From Sulfolobus islandicus Y.N.15.51 (GTDB lineage Archaea > Thermoproteota > Thermoprotei_A > Sulfolobales > Sulfolobaceae), in assembly GCF_000022485.1 (NCBI RefSeq), contig NC_012623.1, forward strand, positions 1-64,000: DNA of 64,000 nucleotides. Reading direction: 5' to 3'. A model generated the notes under the pieces. The model saw nothing but the letters and a program-made list of their open reading frames with translations, had not been told where the DNA came from and ran no database searches. Both the position numbers and the translations under genes were made by a program. Position 1 is the stretch's first letter. The number at the start of each line of letters is the position of its first letter. This document shows, one piece after another, positions 44,797 to 53,671 of this stretch.

Positions 44797-45774
44797 GTGG
44801 TCTCATTATTTAAAAGGAACAAACATTCTACAAATTCTACTACTGATTTGAGAATTCTCTTTAGCTCAGATCTTCACGCATCGTATACAGTCGTCAAGAA
44901 GTTTATAAATGCAGGGAAAATTTACAAGGTCAATGCGTTGATAATAGGTGGGGATATAGCTGGCAAAACATTAATACCTATTATTGATCTTGGAAATAAT
45001 AATTACAATATTCAAGATAAGATTGTAACATCAAGTGAATTGAATAGCTTCATCGAGAGGTTTAAGAGCGAAGGGATCTATTATGCTATATTAAGCAAAA
45101 ATGAGTATGAAGAAGCGTCTCAAAATAAAAAAGCCCAAGACGAATTATTTAAGAAGGCAATAATTGCGACCATTCGTGAATGGATGAAAATTGCTGAGGA
45201 GAGATTGAAGGATTATAAAATACCTATCTTTATAAACCTTGGGAACGATGACCCAGAATATCTCTTTGAAGTATTGAAGGAGAGCGAGATATTTAAAGTT
45301 GGTGAGGGTGAGGTGTTTGATTTTAATGGATACGAAATCGTATCATACGGCTACGTTAATCCAACACCTTGGAATACGTTTAGGGAGAAGAAGGAAGAGG
45401 AGATCTATAATGACCTAAGTAAGATAGTGTCAAAAATAACTAATTATTCAAAGGCTATTTACAACTTTCATGCTCCTCCTTACAATACCAATTTAGATAA
45501 TGCTCCTCTTTTAGATGAGAATCTAAAGCCCATAGTTAGAGGAGGTGAGATTGTATATACGCACGTGGGTTCTAAATCAATAAGGAGAATTATTGAGGAG
45601 ACCAATCCACTATTAGGATTACACGGACATATTCACGAATCAAGAGGCTTTGATAAAGTCAATAACACAATAGTCATAAATCCAGGCAGTGAATATAATA
45701 GTGGTCTTCTTCACGCAGCTCTAGTAATACTAGAAGGAGAATCAATTAAGGCTCATCAATTTATCTTAGGTTAA
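44797..45774 (+). CDS. calcineurin-like metallophosphoesterase
   Basis: 325 residues. Motifs in order: [10 protein letters not shown] (metal D-x-H), IIGGDIAG (G-D), [12 protein letters not shown] (G-N-D/H) and [11 protein letters not shown] (G-H-x-H). The TR-rich start [12 protein letters not shown] is dispensable. It hydrolyses phosphoesters; a close substrate such as cyclic nucleotide or phosphoprotein cannot be given. GTG start at 44797. There is a possible 38-residue frame after it, then the gene at 45986. Confidence 0.87.
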   Translation: MVSLFKRNKHSTNSTTDLRILFSSDLHASYTVVKKFINAGKIYKVNALIIGGDIAGKTLIPIIDLGNNNYNIQDKIVTSSELNSFIERFKSEGIYYAILSKNEYEEASQNKKAQDELFKKAIIATIREWMKIAEERLKDYKIPIFINLGNDDPEYLFEVLKESEIFKVGEGEVFDFNGYEIVSYGYVNPTPWNTFREKKEEEIYNDLSKIVSKITNYSKAIYNFHAPPYNTNLDNAPLLDENLKPIVRGGEIVYTHVGSKSIRRIIEETNPLLGLHGHIHESRGFDKVNNTIVINPGSEYNSGLLHAALVILEGESIKAHQFILG

Positions 45775-45847
45775 TTAGCTAGCTTGTAACAATCAAAATT
45801 ATCTAATGGTAAGCCAAAAGGAAAGAATTAGAAAGCTAAGGAAGTGA

Positions 45848-45964
45848 ATGATCTCTATCAAAACTTTTCAACTAATAACGCATAAGTTGTTGTATCTAAC
45901 TCTTTTAGAAATTGGGAGAAATTATGTGGATTTGTATCTAAGTGATGACCAATACTTTTTTTAA
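45848..45964 (+). CDS. possible 38-residue peptide
   Basis: ATG 45848 to TAA 45964, preceded by aaggaagtga which can act as a ribosome site. The peptide is MISIKTFQLITHKLLYLTLL and then a mixed tail ending DDQYFF. It fills most of the 210-bp gap. There is no family evidence, and such a frame can occur by chance. Confidence 0.25.
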   Translation: MISIKTFQLITHKLLYLTLLEIGRNYVDLYLSDDQYFF

Positions 45965-45985
45965 GGTTCGCACTTTCTTCTATTT

Positions 45986-46312
45986 ATGATTATATTTTAT
46001 GCAATTGGTGAAAGGGATAGAGCAAAAGAATTGGTTAGAATTATAACAAAAACAAGGTGGAAGACTATATCAAAGCACGCCATAAAGATAGCAAGTTCCT
46101 CGATTGGTCCTTCTGTAGTTATATTTAAGCCAACTATGGCAGGTTTAGCTGTGGCATTATGGCTAAAACAACGTGCAGAAGAATTAGGTATGACATCTGC
46201 AGTTGGATGGTTCCAGCCTATAAATCAAATACCTCCACAAGTTGAAGATGCGATAAGAACTGATTTAAACAAGATATTGGTGAAAAAATTAGAAGTTCCA
46301 TGGTCGCCGTAA
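45986..46312 (+). CDS. small hypothetical protein
   Basis: 108 residues, alpha/beta, unknown to me. A TATA-like ttttttaagg (45957-45966) is 20-29 bp before ATG 45986, which suits a leaderless transcript. A Trp-rich segment (MTSAVGWFQPINQIPPQ) and basic N-terminal helix (IITKTRWKTISKHAIKIA) are seen. It is one base from the convergent SMC-related gene. Confidence 0.72.
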   Translation: MIIFYAIGERDRAKELVRIITKTRWKTISKHAIKIASSSIGPSVVIFKPTMAGLAVALWLKQRAEELGMTSAVGWFQPINQIPPQVEDAIRTDLNKILVKKLEVPWSP

Positions 46313-46313
46313 T

Positions 46314-48077
46314 TTAACTAGAAATCTCTATTTGCTTAGGTGGTAGTGTCTTTATTTCTGTGTTTTCACTACTTCTAGTCACAATTACGTAGTCTGCAAT
46401 TTCAGTTAGATATTCTAATAGTCTATTGAATCTTTTCTGATCAAATGTCATTGCGGACTCGTCGATTATGAAGTAAGGAGTTTTGAAATAAGCTCTTAAC
46501 GCGCTTAATACCAATATTAAAGCTAGCGTAGTTCTCTCCGACGATGATAACTTCTTTATATCAATTATAGCACCTTTTCTCCTTATAATTAATCTATAAT
46601 TACCGTCAATTTCAGCTTCCATATCAAATTCGAATTTCCTTAATAATTGGTTAGATATTCTGTTAAATTCTTCCCTTGCCTTAGTTAATCTTCTTATATA
46701 TTCTACTTGTAATTCATCTACCTTCTTCTGTAATTGTTCTATATGTTCCTCCTTTTCTTTCAACTCCTCTAAGACAGAGGATGGCACTCCTAATAGCTGA
46801 AGTTCATACTCATATTCTTCTCTTTTCTTTCTTAGCTCTTCTATTCTCTTTAAAATGCTTGTACTATCATCACTAGTTGCTATTGCCCCTGATAATGATT
46901 CGGATTTATTGAATCTCTCTTCAGTCTCTCTCTTCTGTCTCTCCAAATCATCTATCTGGAACTTAACTGAACCTATCCTGTTGATCAATTCTTCCTTTTT
47001 AGCTTTTAGTTTTGCGATTTCATTCTCTAGCGTCTGAAACTCCTTTAATCTAAGGTCAATTTCTTCTTTTCTTTTCTGTAATCCTATTATATCGTTACGC
47101 AAGCTATCTAGAAGTGAGGTCTTATCTCTTAATTCTCTTGATATTATTTCAGCTCTTTCTTTCCATATACTAGGATCTACTTTGCTCCCACAGACGTTAC
47201 ACGTATCTAAATGATGTTTATCACTTTCGTCCACTTCTTCTAATACGCGTTCAAGCACCTTAAGTTCTATTTCTAACTCAGATCTATCAGAGGTTTTCAG
47301 TTTAAGTTTCTCATTTATTTCTTCTAACTCTTTCTGAAGTTGAGTCTTTATATCGGGAGAGACTTTACTCTCCTTGTTTTGGATCTCTTCCTCAATCTTC
47401 TTTAAGGCAAATTCTAAGTTTGCTAATTCATCTTTTTTAACTTTTATTTTGTTTACTATTTCATTTATTTTATTCTGTCTTGTTAGTGTTATTGTGTATG
47501 TGGTTTTAGCTACTATATTACTACTGCTTTCTCTTTCTTTCTCCAGTTTGTCTATCTCTTCGTCTATCGCCCTTATTTTAGCTTGTATCTCTCTAATATT
47601 ATTATACTTCTTCTGTAAATCATCTCTAGCATTTATCTCAGCGGTTAAGAGTTTCTGTAATTCTTCCTTTTTTGCCTTTATTTCATTTATTTTTGATGTA
47701 GCAGATATAAACCACTCTACATTACCGTCTCCAGATAATATTTGGGTTACTAACTTGTTCTCTGGAGAGAAATACGTCAGTAGCAATGCTCTATCGTCAT
47801 CCATAATTAGATTTTTGTCTTCACTTAATCCATTCTTTATCCTTTTTATCCTTCTATAGTATAGTTTGTTATCCAATTCTACTTCTATATAACCACTATC
47901 TGCAAATACATTAAGTAGATCTTCTGCCTTAATACTAGATGTCAGTAAAGATATCAATGCCCTTACTAGTGATGTTTTACCGTAAGCATTTGGCGCCTCA
48001 TATGATGTTACTCCTTTCTCTAAATCAAGACTATAGTCTTGCGTTATGCCACCTATATTAAATACTCTAACCTTCAT
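46314..48077 (-). CDS. SMC/Rad50-like ATPase (archaea-specific SMC-related protein)
   Basis: 587 residues. Walker A APNAYGKTSLV (about 30-40) opens the protein; a long coiled coil carries a zinc-hook-like TCNVCGSKVD in the middle; the C-terminal signature KLSSSERTTLALILVL and Walker B FIIDESAMTF with D-loop complete the ABC ATPase. It is shorter than Rad50 (about 860-890). It appears to be a stand-alone archaeal SMC-related family; the role is unknown. It is a second coiled-coil ATPase locus apart from rad50 and the 11678-14716 ATPase. Confidence 0.88.
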   Translation of the reverse strand: MKVRVFNIGGITQDYSLDLEKGVTSYEAPNAYGKTSLVRALISLLTSSIKAEDLLNVFADSGYIEVELDNKLYYRRIKRIKNGLSEDKNLIMDDDRALLLTYFSPENKLVTQILSGDGNVEWFISATSKINEIKAKKEELQKLLTAEINARDDLQKKYNNIREIQAKIRAIDEEIDKLEKERESSSNIVAKTTYTITLTRQNKINEIVNKIKVKKDELANLEFALKKIEEEIQNKESKVSPDIKTQLQKELEEINEKLKLKTSDRSELEIELKVLERVLEEVDESDKHHLDTCNVCGSKVDPSIWKERAEIISRELRDKTSLLDSLRNDIIGLQKRKEEIDLRLKEFQTLENEIAKLKAKKEELINRIGSVKFQIDDLERQKRETEERFNKSESLSGAIATSDDSTSILKRIEELRKKREEYEYELQLLGVPSSVLEELKEKEEHIEQLQKKVDELQVEYIRRLTKAREEFNRISNQLLRKFEFDMEAEIDGNYRLIIRRKGAIIDIKKLSSSERTTLALILVLSALRAYFKTPYFIIDESAMTFDQKRFNRLLEYLTEIADYVIVTRSSENTEIKTLPPKQIEISS

Positions 48078-48284
48078 CTAGTGGTATTAAAGATAAACTA
48101 GTATAAAAATTCTCTCCTACTGTCTAGTTCTAGTACAATAGAAATAATAAAAGTCATAAATACTCTTTCTCAATAACTTTAACCTTGTATAAATTCAATC
48201 AATTTCAAATTTTTATAATTTATTAAAACAGAGAAGACTTTAGATACTCGCAGTTTATTATATTTGTCAAGGTGATAGAGTTTA

Positions 48285-49208
48285 ATGAGGAAGGTCGTAT
48301 TAGATTCAGATACAGCTAGCGATGATACTATAGCCATATTGCTTGCATCTAGATATTTCCAATTATTAGGTGTGACAATAGTTGCTGGAAATGTAAATTA
48401 TAATCAAGAGGTTAAGAATGCACTTTTCACTTTAGAGTACATTGGTAAGCAAGACGTACCAGTTTATTTAGGATCACAAAGACCTATTTTGGGAAATTGG
48501 AGAACAGTGGAGGAAGTCCATGGAAGTAACGGAATGAGTGATTGGGACTATCCCGAACCTACTAAAAGGCCAGAGAAAGAGCATGCAATAGATGCTATAC
48601 TCAGATTGTCGAAAGAATACGACGGGGAATTGGAAATACTTGCAGTTTCCCCTTTAACAAATATTGCTTTGGCTTATCTTAAAGATCCGTCAGTTGTCAA
48701 GCGAATAAGAAAGATTTGGATAATGAGTGGTGCTTTTTCAAAGGGTAATACTACCCCTATAGCGGAGTTCAATTTCTGGGTAGATCCCGAGGCTGCTAAA
48801 ATAGTTTTAGATGCAGGATTTGATATTACCGTCGTTCCTTGGGAAGTCGCTGAAACAAGTGGTTCTTTAAACGAGAGAGATTGGGAAATTATCTCCAAAC
48901 TCAATACTAAGCTCTCAAAATTCTTTATTAATGTCAATAAGACATTAAAGGAATATACTACTAAGAATCAAGGTATATCTGGTAGTACTCATCCAGATTC
49001 CTTAACAGTTTCTATAGCCTATGATAGATCTATTATCTCAGAGTCTTCTCTAAAGTATATTGATTTAGAATTATGTTCAAAGTCAAGAGGAGCAATGTTA
49101 ATAGACTGGTACAGTTTACATAAAAATAAGCCTAATGCTGAAATTGTATTAAAGGCAGATAGTAACAAGTTCAAAAATCTTCTATTCAGAACCCTTTCCG
49201 AGTTTTGA
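48285..49208 (+). CDS. nucleoside hydrolase (inosine-uridine preferring type)
   Basis: 307 residues. The metal/substrate motif [11 protein letters not shown] (7-17) is the IUNH signature; [20 protein letters not shown] and HPDSLTVS follow the family. It splits ribonucleosides to base and ribose; the S. solfataricus orthologue is known to be purine specific (from memory). A ribosome site aaggtgat is 11 bases upstream of ATG 48285. Its end overlaps the fur gene by 27 bases in convergent orientation. Confidence 0.93.
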   Translation: MRKVVLDSDTASDDTIAILLASRYFQLLGVTIVAGNVNYNQEVKNALFTLEYIGKQDVPVYLGSQRPILGNWRTVEEVHGSNGMSDWDYPEPTKRPEKEHAIDAILRLSKEYDGELEILAVSPLTNIALAYLKDPSVVKRIRKIWIMSGAFSKGNTTPIAEFNFWVDPEAAKIVLDAGFDITVVPWEVAETSGSLNERDWEIISKLNTKLSKFFINVNKTLKEYTTKNQGISGSTHPDSLTVSIAYDRSIISESSLKYIDLELCSKSRGAMLIDWYSLHKNKPNAEIVLKADSNKFKNLLFRTLSEF

Positions 49209-49592
49209 ACAATCAGCGTATACTATAATGTTTACATTTTTTACGTCTAAACCATTTTTAACTAGCTTATCCATGAAGTTATCCATTTCAACATCTAAGT
49301 CAATAATTCTATTAGAGTCCGTGCAAAAAACATTAACGTGAGGCTTTCTATTAATTTCAAACCAAGTTATACCGTTTGCTTCAAAGGAATTTAGTATTCC
49401 AGATTCCTTTAATGTTTCTAGTGTATTATATACTGTGGATAGACTAATACTAGGTTCTGTTTTTTTAAGTTCTTCGTAAATTTGTTCCCCACTGTAATGA
49501 CCCCCTCTCATTATTAGCTTTAGAATAGCTATTCTTTGTGGCGTTACTTTAAGGTTTCTTTGCCTCAACAGGTTTGCAAGATCAACTTCCAT
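49182..49592 (-). CDS. fur: Fur-family metal-dependent repressor
   Basis: 136 residues. The winged helix with [36 protein letters not shown] is typical of Fur/PerR. The dimer domain shows HVNVFCTD and [13 protein letters not shown]; the CxxC zinc pairs of bacterial Fur are absent. It probably responds to iron or peroxide. ATG 49592; divergent from the 49696 gene. Confidence 0.92.
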   Translation of the reverse strand: MEVDLANLLRQRNLKVTPQRIAILKLIMRGGHYSGEQIYEELKKTEPSISLSTVYNTLETLKESGILNSFEANGITWFEINRKPHVNVFCTDSNRIIDLDVEMDNFMDKLVKNGLDVKNVNIIVYADCSKLGKGSE

Positions 49593-49695
49593 ACTGTACT
49601 CATTTCTATTTTGGAGTAATTTAAAATTTCTCCTATATGCAACCCTCTTACACCTTAAATTTAGGTTTATAAAGTTAAGTGAGTATTATATAATA

Positions 49696-50181
49696 ATGCA
49701 GAACTTTAGGGAAATATCAATTGATATAGTTCTTTCGCATAGGATACGGAACTATGACCAAATAATTCTTGAGGGCAGTAGAAAACGTGATTCGTGCGCG
49801 TTTTTCATTTATGGCTATTGTAAAAAAATTTCGTCAAAAAGTAAAGTTCTTGCTAGCTGGATATCTAATGGAAAGATTGTTCCTCATCCCTTATTCTGCT
49901 ATTTATGTCCATTTTACTCGTTAAGAGACGATGATAAAACCGTAACTATTGATCTTTTCGATATTTACTTAACATATAAAAATTTAAAGACACAAATTGA
50001 AAGGGAATTAGAATTTATAGAGAGCAGACTTTCAGAGTTTTCGTTTTCCACTTCCATAGCTCTGAGGAGGAGGAGGGAGGACTTAATAGCTTTCCTTGAT
50101 GATATCTCAACTAAAATTAAAATACTCATGGAAATAATAAGGGTAAGTGAGAGAGAGCATGGGGACGGAAGATATATTTAA
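49696..50181 (+). CDS. hypothetical protein with Cys motif
   Basis: 161 residues. The first 80 residues hold CAFFIYGYCKK and then PHPLFCYLCPFY, a spacing (C-x7-C ... C-x2-C) able to bind zinc or an FeS cluster. The rest is a coiled coil (LKTQIERELEFIESRLSEF). It overlaps the methyltransferase gene, so the two are co-transcribed. No known family. Confidence 0.75.
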   Translation: MQNFREISIDIVLSHRIRNYDQIILEGSRKRDSCAFFIYGYCKKISSKSKVLASWISNGKIVPHPLFCYLCPFYSLRDDDKTVTIDLFDIYLTYKNLKTQIERELEFIESRLSEFSFSTSIALRRRREDLIAFLDDISTKIKILMEIIRVSEREHGDGRYI

Positions 50182-50836
50182 TGATCCAAAAAGTTATAAG
50201 AAATGGTACGAACTTCATAATAAGTTATACGAGAATGAGAGAAAGGTAGTTAGAAGTTTTAACCTTAAAGATTGTTTAGATTTAGGATCAGGACCAGATA
50301 TTTTTCATGAGGAAATTAGGGGAAAGATTGTATCTCTGGATATATCGTTACTTATGCTAAAAGAAAGTAAAAGTGACGAGAAAGTTCTAGCTGACGCTTT
50401 ACATTTACCCTTCAGAGATGACTCATTTAAATGTATATTTAGTTCTGTTACCGTTTGTTTTATAGAAGATGTAAAGGGGTTTATAAAGGAAATAGCTAGG
50501 GTAGCTAAAGAAAGGGCAGTTATTTGTTTTATTGCTAGGGACTCTCCATGGGGCGAATATTATGAGAAGCTAGGTAAAAGCGGCCATAAGTATTATTCAT
50601 ATGCTCACTTTATATCAAGGAGAGAGCTTTACGTAGTTATAAACGATTTCATGAAAATCTCAAGAATTAGATCTACGCTAAAAGATATGAGCGAAACGGA
50701 AACTGATGAAACTTATAATGATGATAGAGGGTCATTCATCTGTGTTGAAGCTATCCCTAAGAAATCGGAGCCCCTTTCATTGAGTCTTAATAGACACTCG
50801 GGGGCTGATCCTGCTGACCCTATCTCTAAACTTTAA
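50159..50836 (+). CDS. SAM-dependent methyltransferase, small molecule or protein type
   Basis: About 225 residues from ATG 50159 (GTG 50147 is part of a likely ribosome site). Motif I is CLDLGSGPDIF, then IVSLDISLLML and LPFRDDSFKCIFSS as in UbiE/type 11 methyltransferases. The last 30 residues (from about ICVEAIPKK) are low in similarity and encoded by unusually GC-rich DNA (gagcccc and gggggct form a stem); the tail may be a recent extension. The substrate is unknown. Confidence 0.82.
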   Translation: MGTEDIFNDPKSYKKWYELHNKLYENERKVVRSFNLKDCLDLGSGPDIFHEEIRGKIVSLDISLLMLKESKSDEKVLADALHLPFRDDSFKCIFSSVTVCFIEDVKGFIKEIARVAKERAVICFIARDSPWGEYYEKLGKSGHKYYSYAHFISRRELYVVINDFMKISRIRSTLKDMSETETDETYNDDRGSFICVEAIPKKSEPLSLSLNRHSGADPADPISKL

Positions 50837-51022
50837 AACCTTAGTTTATATTTTTTTCTAATGACTATCCTTTCTTCCAAAATGCTCCTTATTTAGTTTT
50901 TTACAATAGTGCTTTGTTGAACACTTCAATTTTCTAAGATGTCAATCTCGTCAATTTTTCTTAAATTCAAAATCGAACGTTGATTTAAAAGTAAGTTCCA
51001 CGTTAACTCAGATAAAAATTGA

Positions 51023-51724
51023 ACAATCAACAAAGCAATTATCGCCCTAAAATTTATAGGGGAGAATGAAGTAAGTGAGGGGAGGCTTTCTTATGGATTA
51101 CATAGACTGGAAGTTATTGTTGCTATGATTAATATCTTTGCTATTATCCTCCTTTCACTTATTGTAGTATATACCTCCATAACGTCATTGTTAAAAGAGA
51201 CTACTAACAGTTCTTTTGCTTTGATTATCTCGTCAGCCCTAGCATCAATTCTAACTTTCTTTGCATCTCCTAAAGAAAAGGACAACTTGGGTAAGAGGGG
51301 ATTATATGTGCATATAATATCAGACTTTCTAGGATATATAATCGGCTTTGTTATAGGTATTCTTATCCTTATTTCCGGAATACATGAATTGGATCCCGTA
51401 GGAGCAATTATACTTGTAATACTAAATTTTGCACTTGCAATCCCATTATTAAAGGAATCTTTTTTAATATTTATGGAAGGTTCTCCAGTGAAAATTGATA
51501 ATATCATGGGAGAACTTACAAAAATTTCTCCAGGTATTCATCATTTACATGTGTGGTCAATTTGTGATCATGTAAAGGTAGCAACACTTCACGTTAAAGC
51601 ATCTCCAAATCTGACTATAGCTGAGGCGGATAAGATAAGGGGTTCAATCTGTAGTCTGCTTAGAGAAAAATATGGCATTTCTCATGTAACGGTTCAGTTT
51701 GAGACGACGAATGATGACGATTAA
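51023..51724 (+). pseudogene. N-terminally truncated cation diffusion facilitator gene
   Basis: The usual start (ATG 51125) gives 199 residues with four membrane helices, the second CDF metal site HIISDFLGY, and the C-terminal domain with SPGIHHLHVWSICDHVKVATLHV. Reading upstream in the same frame there is no start codon to a TGA at 51020, yet the frame encodes EGRLSYGLHRLEVIVAMIN, the conserved loop between CDF helices 2 and 3. Helices 1 and 2 with the first Asp/His site are missing and not found in other frames. So this is a decayed gene or one with an unseen upstream exon-like shift. If ATG 51125 is used, the product lacks the first metal site. Confidence 0.65.
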
Positions 51725-52740
51725 TAAAACTGGCTGGGCCACCACTCAATATCTTTGTGAAGTTTACTTCCCATTAACTTTATTATTTTTTCCCTATCCA
51801 TCCTTGAAAATCTAACGTCTATATGAGCTTTTAAGAGTGGAAATGGATATCCCTTAATGCTTACTCCACTCAAATGATCCATTATCTCCTTTACTATTTT
51901 CTCATCCACTCTTCCAACCATATCTATTCTAACAACCCTCTTACCATTATCCAATCTAGTATAGAAAGTCGTATATTCCATTTTTCTTAATATCTCAAGC
52001 TCGGGTATCTCAGAAATTTTTCTGATGTCTATATTTTTGATTATAAGTTTTGAAAATCCTCTTTTTTCAGTAAACAGTTCAAAAACAGTTATGTCGGGAT
52101 AGTCTGTACCAAATAAATCTCTCCCCCTACTGGTTTTAGATATCCATAAAACCTTGCCATCATATTGCTCTATTATTCTACTAACGAGAAATTGATTTAG
52201 TAGCATTAGCAAATCCCTCATTTTCCTTTCATCTTTTATGCTAATAATACTATTTATGTCGACATTCTTAACTAGCTTTAGCTCTTCATCAGAGATTTGT
52301 TGAATATCGACTTTATTACCAATCTTTTTGTTTAAACTTCCATCCATAAGAATGTAATCTCCTTTACTACCATCCCTTAAAGCTACTGATAATTCCAATG
52401 CCTCCATTAATAATGATATTCTTTCTTGTGCATCGTTCCCTGGCTTGAATATACCTATTTGACCATCCTCGCTCAATGTCTTTACTCCTTTATTATCTCC
52501 GATTACGGATTCAGCTCCTACAGCATAAACTATCCCTATTCTCATAGGTTTACTGAAAGAACCACCATCAATAGCTACAAATCTGCATATTTCGCTTAAC
52601 TCATTATCTCTAGTGTATTCAGTCCAAAACTCATTAACCTTTTCTTGTATTTCTTGCCTAAGGTAGCTAGCAATATTGTAAATCTGATTTTTTATCTCGT
52701 TGTGACTTTCCGCTAACTTATCATATATTTTTCTTATCAA
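51721..52740 (-). CDS. nurA: NurA nuclease (canonical)
   Basis: 339 residues. The NurA site is FVAIDGGSFSKPMRIG (Asp in the first block) and DYILMDGSLNKK (second). It forms a complex with HerA and, with Mre11-Rad50, makes 3' overhangs at double-strand breaks for RadA recombination. The last gene of the herA-mre11-rad50-nurA operon, overlapping rad50 by 4 bases. It shares only the family motifs with the nurA-like gene at 9914. Confidence 0.95.
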   Translation of the reverse strand: MIRKIYDKLAESHNEIKNQIYNIASYLRQEIQEKVNEFWTEYTRDNELSEICRFVAIDGGSFSKPMRIGIVYAVGAESVIGDNKGVKTLSEDGQIGIFKPGNDAQERISLLMEALELSVALRDGSKGDYILMDGSLNKKIGNKVDIQQISDEELKLVKNVDINSIISIKDERKMRDLLMLLNQFLVSRIIEQYDGKVLWISKTSRGRDLFGTDYPDITVFELFTEKRGFSKLIIKNIDIRKISEIPELEILRKMEYTTFYTRLDNGKRVVRIDMVGRVDEKIVKEIMDHLSGVSIKGYPFPLLKAHIDVRFSRMDREKIIKLMGSKLHKDIEWWPSQFY

Positions 52741-53666
52741 GTCTCCTCCCTCACAAAACTTTTATTTCCTCTCTTTTCAACACGAATAACATAATCAGCT
52801 GCTTGGACTACCTCCTCGTCATGTGTTACCACTAATATCTGAGGTACACTTTCCTTTGCTGCCCTAATTATCTCTATTAAGTACGCTTTTCTTTGATCAT
52901 CTAAATGAATTGTTGGCTCGTCAAGAATGAAGAAGTTAGTATTACTCATCAGTGCCTTAGCTATTGCTAACCTTAAAGCTATAGATAAGGCAATTCTCTC
53001 ACCTCCACTAAGCGATACTATGGGCAAAGTATCACCGTTATTAGTGTATATTACTATATTCCCACCACTGCCCTTTCCTCTACTAGTTTTTGGCATTATC
53101 TCCATTTCTACGTTTTTAATAGATAGATCAAATTTCGATATTATATCATTTAGATTATTTTCAATTAATTGTTTTGTTGCCATGATTATATAACTCTGTA
53201 ATTTTCGTTCTCCTAATGCATCTCTAATTTTCTCCAGCTTATTAATACCATTGATTATCTTTTCTTTATCTTTTAGTTGCAATTCATAATTCTTAATTCG
53301 ATTACTTATTTCCTCTATGTCTTTACCTAAACTATCCAATTCGCCCTCCACTCTACTTTTTCTGTTTTCCTTCTCCTTAAGACTGGCATTATGGACATCT
53401 AAACTCGTTTTAAGTTCATTATATTTATTTTCATCAAACTGTATGATATTTAATTTTTCCCTTAGTTTCTTAACATCTTCTTGTAGTAGCTCAACTTGTC
53501 CTATATAGTCTTCTAGTACTCCTCTTTTCTTCTTCATTTCATCCAAGATTTTTTTCTTCCTCTCTAAATCTGAAATTTTATTCTCCAGCTCTTTACGGTC
53601 TAACCCTTGTAATTCGGTTTCTAGAGCCCTCATTTCTTTTTCGATTTCTACTTTTTTCTTGTTCAT
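52737..53666 (-). CDS. rad50: Rad50, C-terminal part (frameshifted)
   Basis: 309 residues, from ATG 53666, an internal Met of Rad50. It contains the second coiled coil, signature VSLSGGERIALSIAL, Walker B FFILDEPTIHLD and the H-loop VVTHDEEV. As a separate protein it has no Walker A. In the intact gene it continues from the 53672-55333 frame. It overlaps nurA by ATGA, as expected for the normal operon. Confidence 0.85.
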   Translation of the reverse strand: MNKKKVEIEKEMRALETELQGLDRKELENKISDLERKKKILDEMKKKRGVLEDYIGQVELLQEDVKKLREKLNIIQFDENKYNELKTSLDVHNASLKEKENRKSRVEGELDSLGKDIEEISNRIKNYELQLKDKEKIINGINKLEKIRDALGERKLQSYIIMATKQLIENNLNDIISKFDLSIKNVEMEIMPKTSRGKGSGGNIVIYTNNGDTLPIVSLSGGERIALSIALRLAIAKALMSNTNFFILDEPTIHLDDQRKAYLIEIIRAAKESVPQILVVTHDEEVVQAADYVIRVEKRGNKSFVREET

Positions 53667-53671
53667 TTCAT

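Noticed and set aside
45930-45960. gtgatga motif as a C box near the gene at 45986
   Set aside because: No CTGA box at an acceptable distance on the same strand.
47374-47859. Long hydrophobic frame on the plus strand inside the SMC-related gene
   Set aside because: Mirror frame of a coiled-coil gene: Lys/Glu codons read backwards give Phe/Leu/Ser. The same applies to similar frames opposite 11336-11701, 54813-55295 and 58320-58664.
50795-50822. Sequence resembling the 5' end of archaeal 16S rRNA (tgatcctgc with flanks) at the end of the methyltransferase gene
   Set aside because: Only a 9-base exact match plus weak flanks; such a match is expected by chance in 64 kb, and it lies within an open coding frame.
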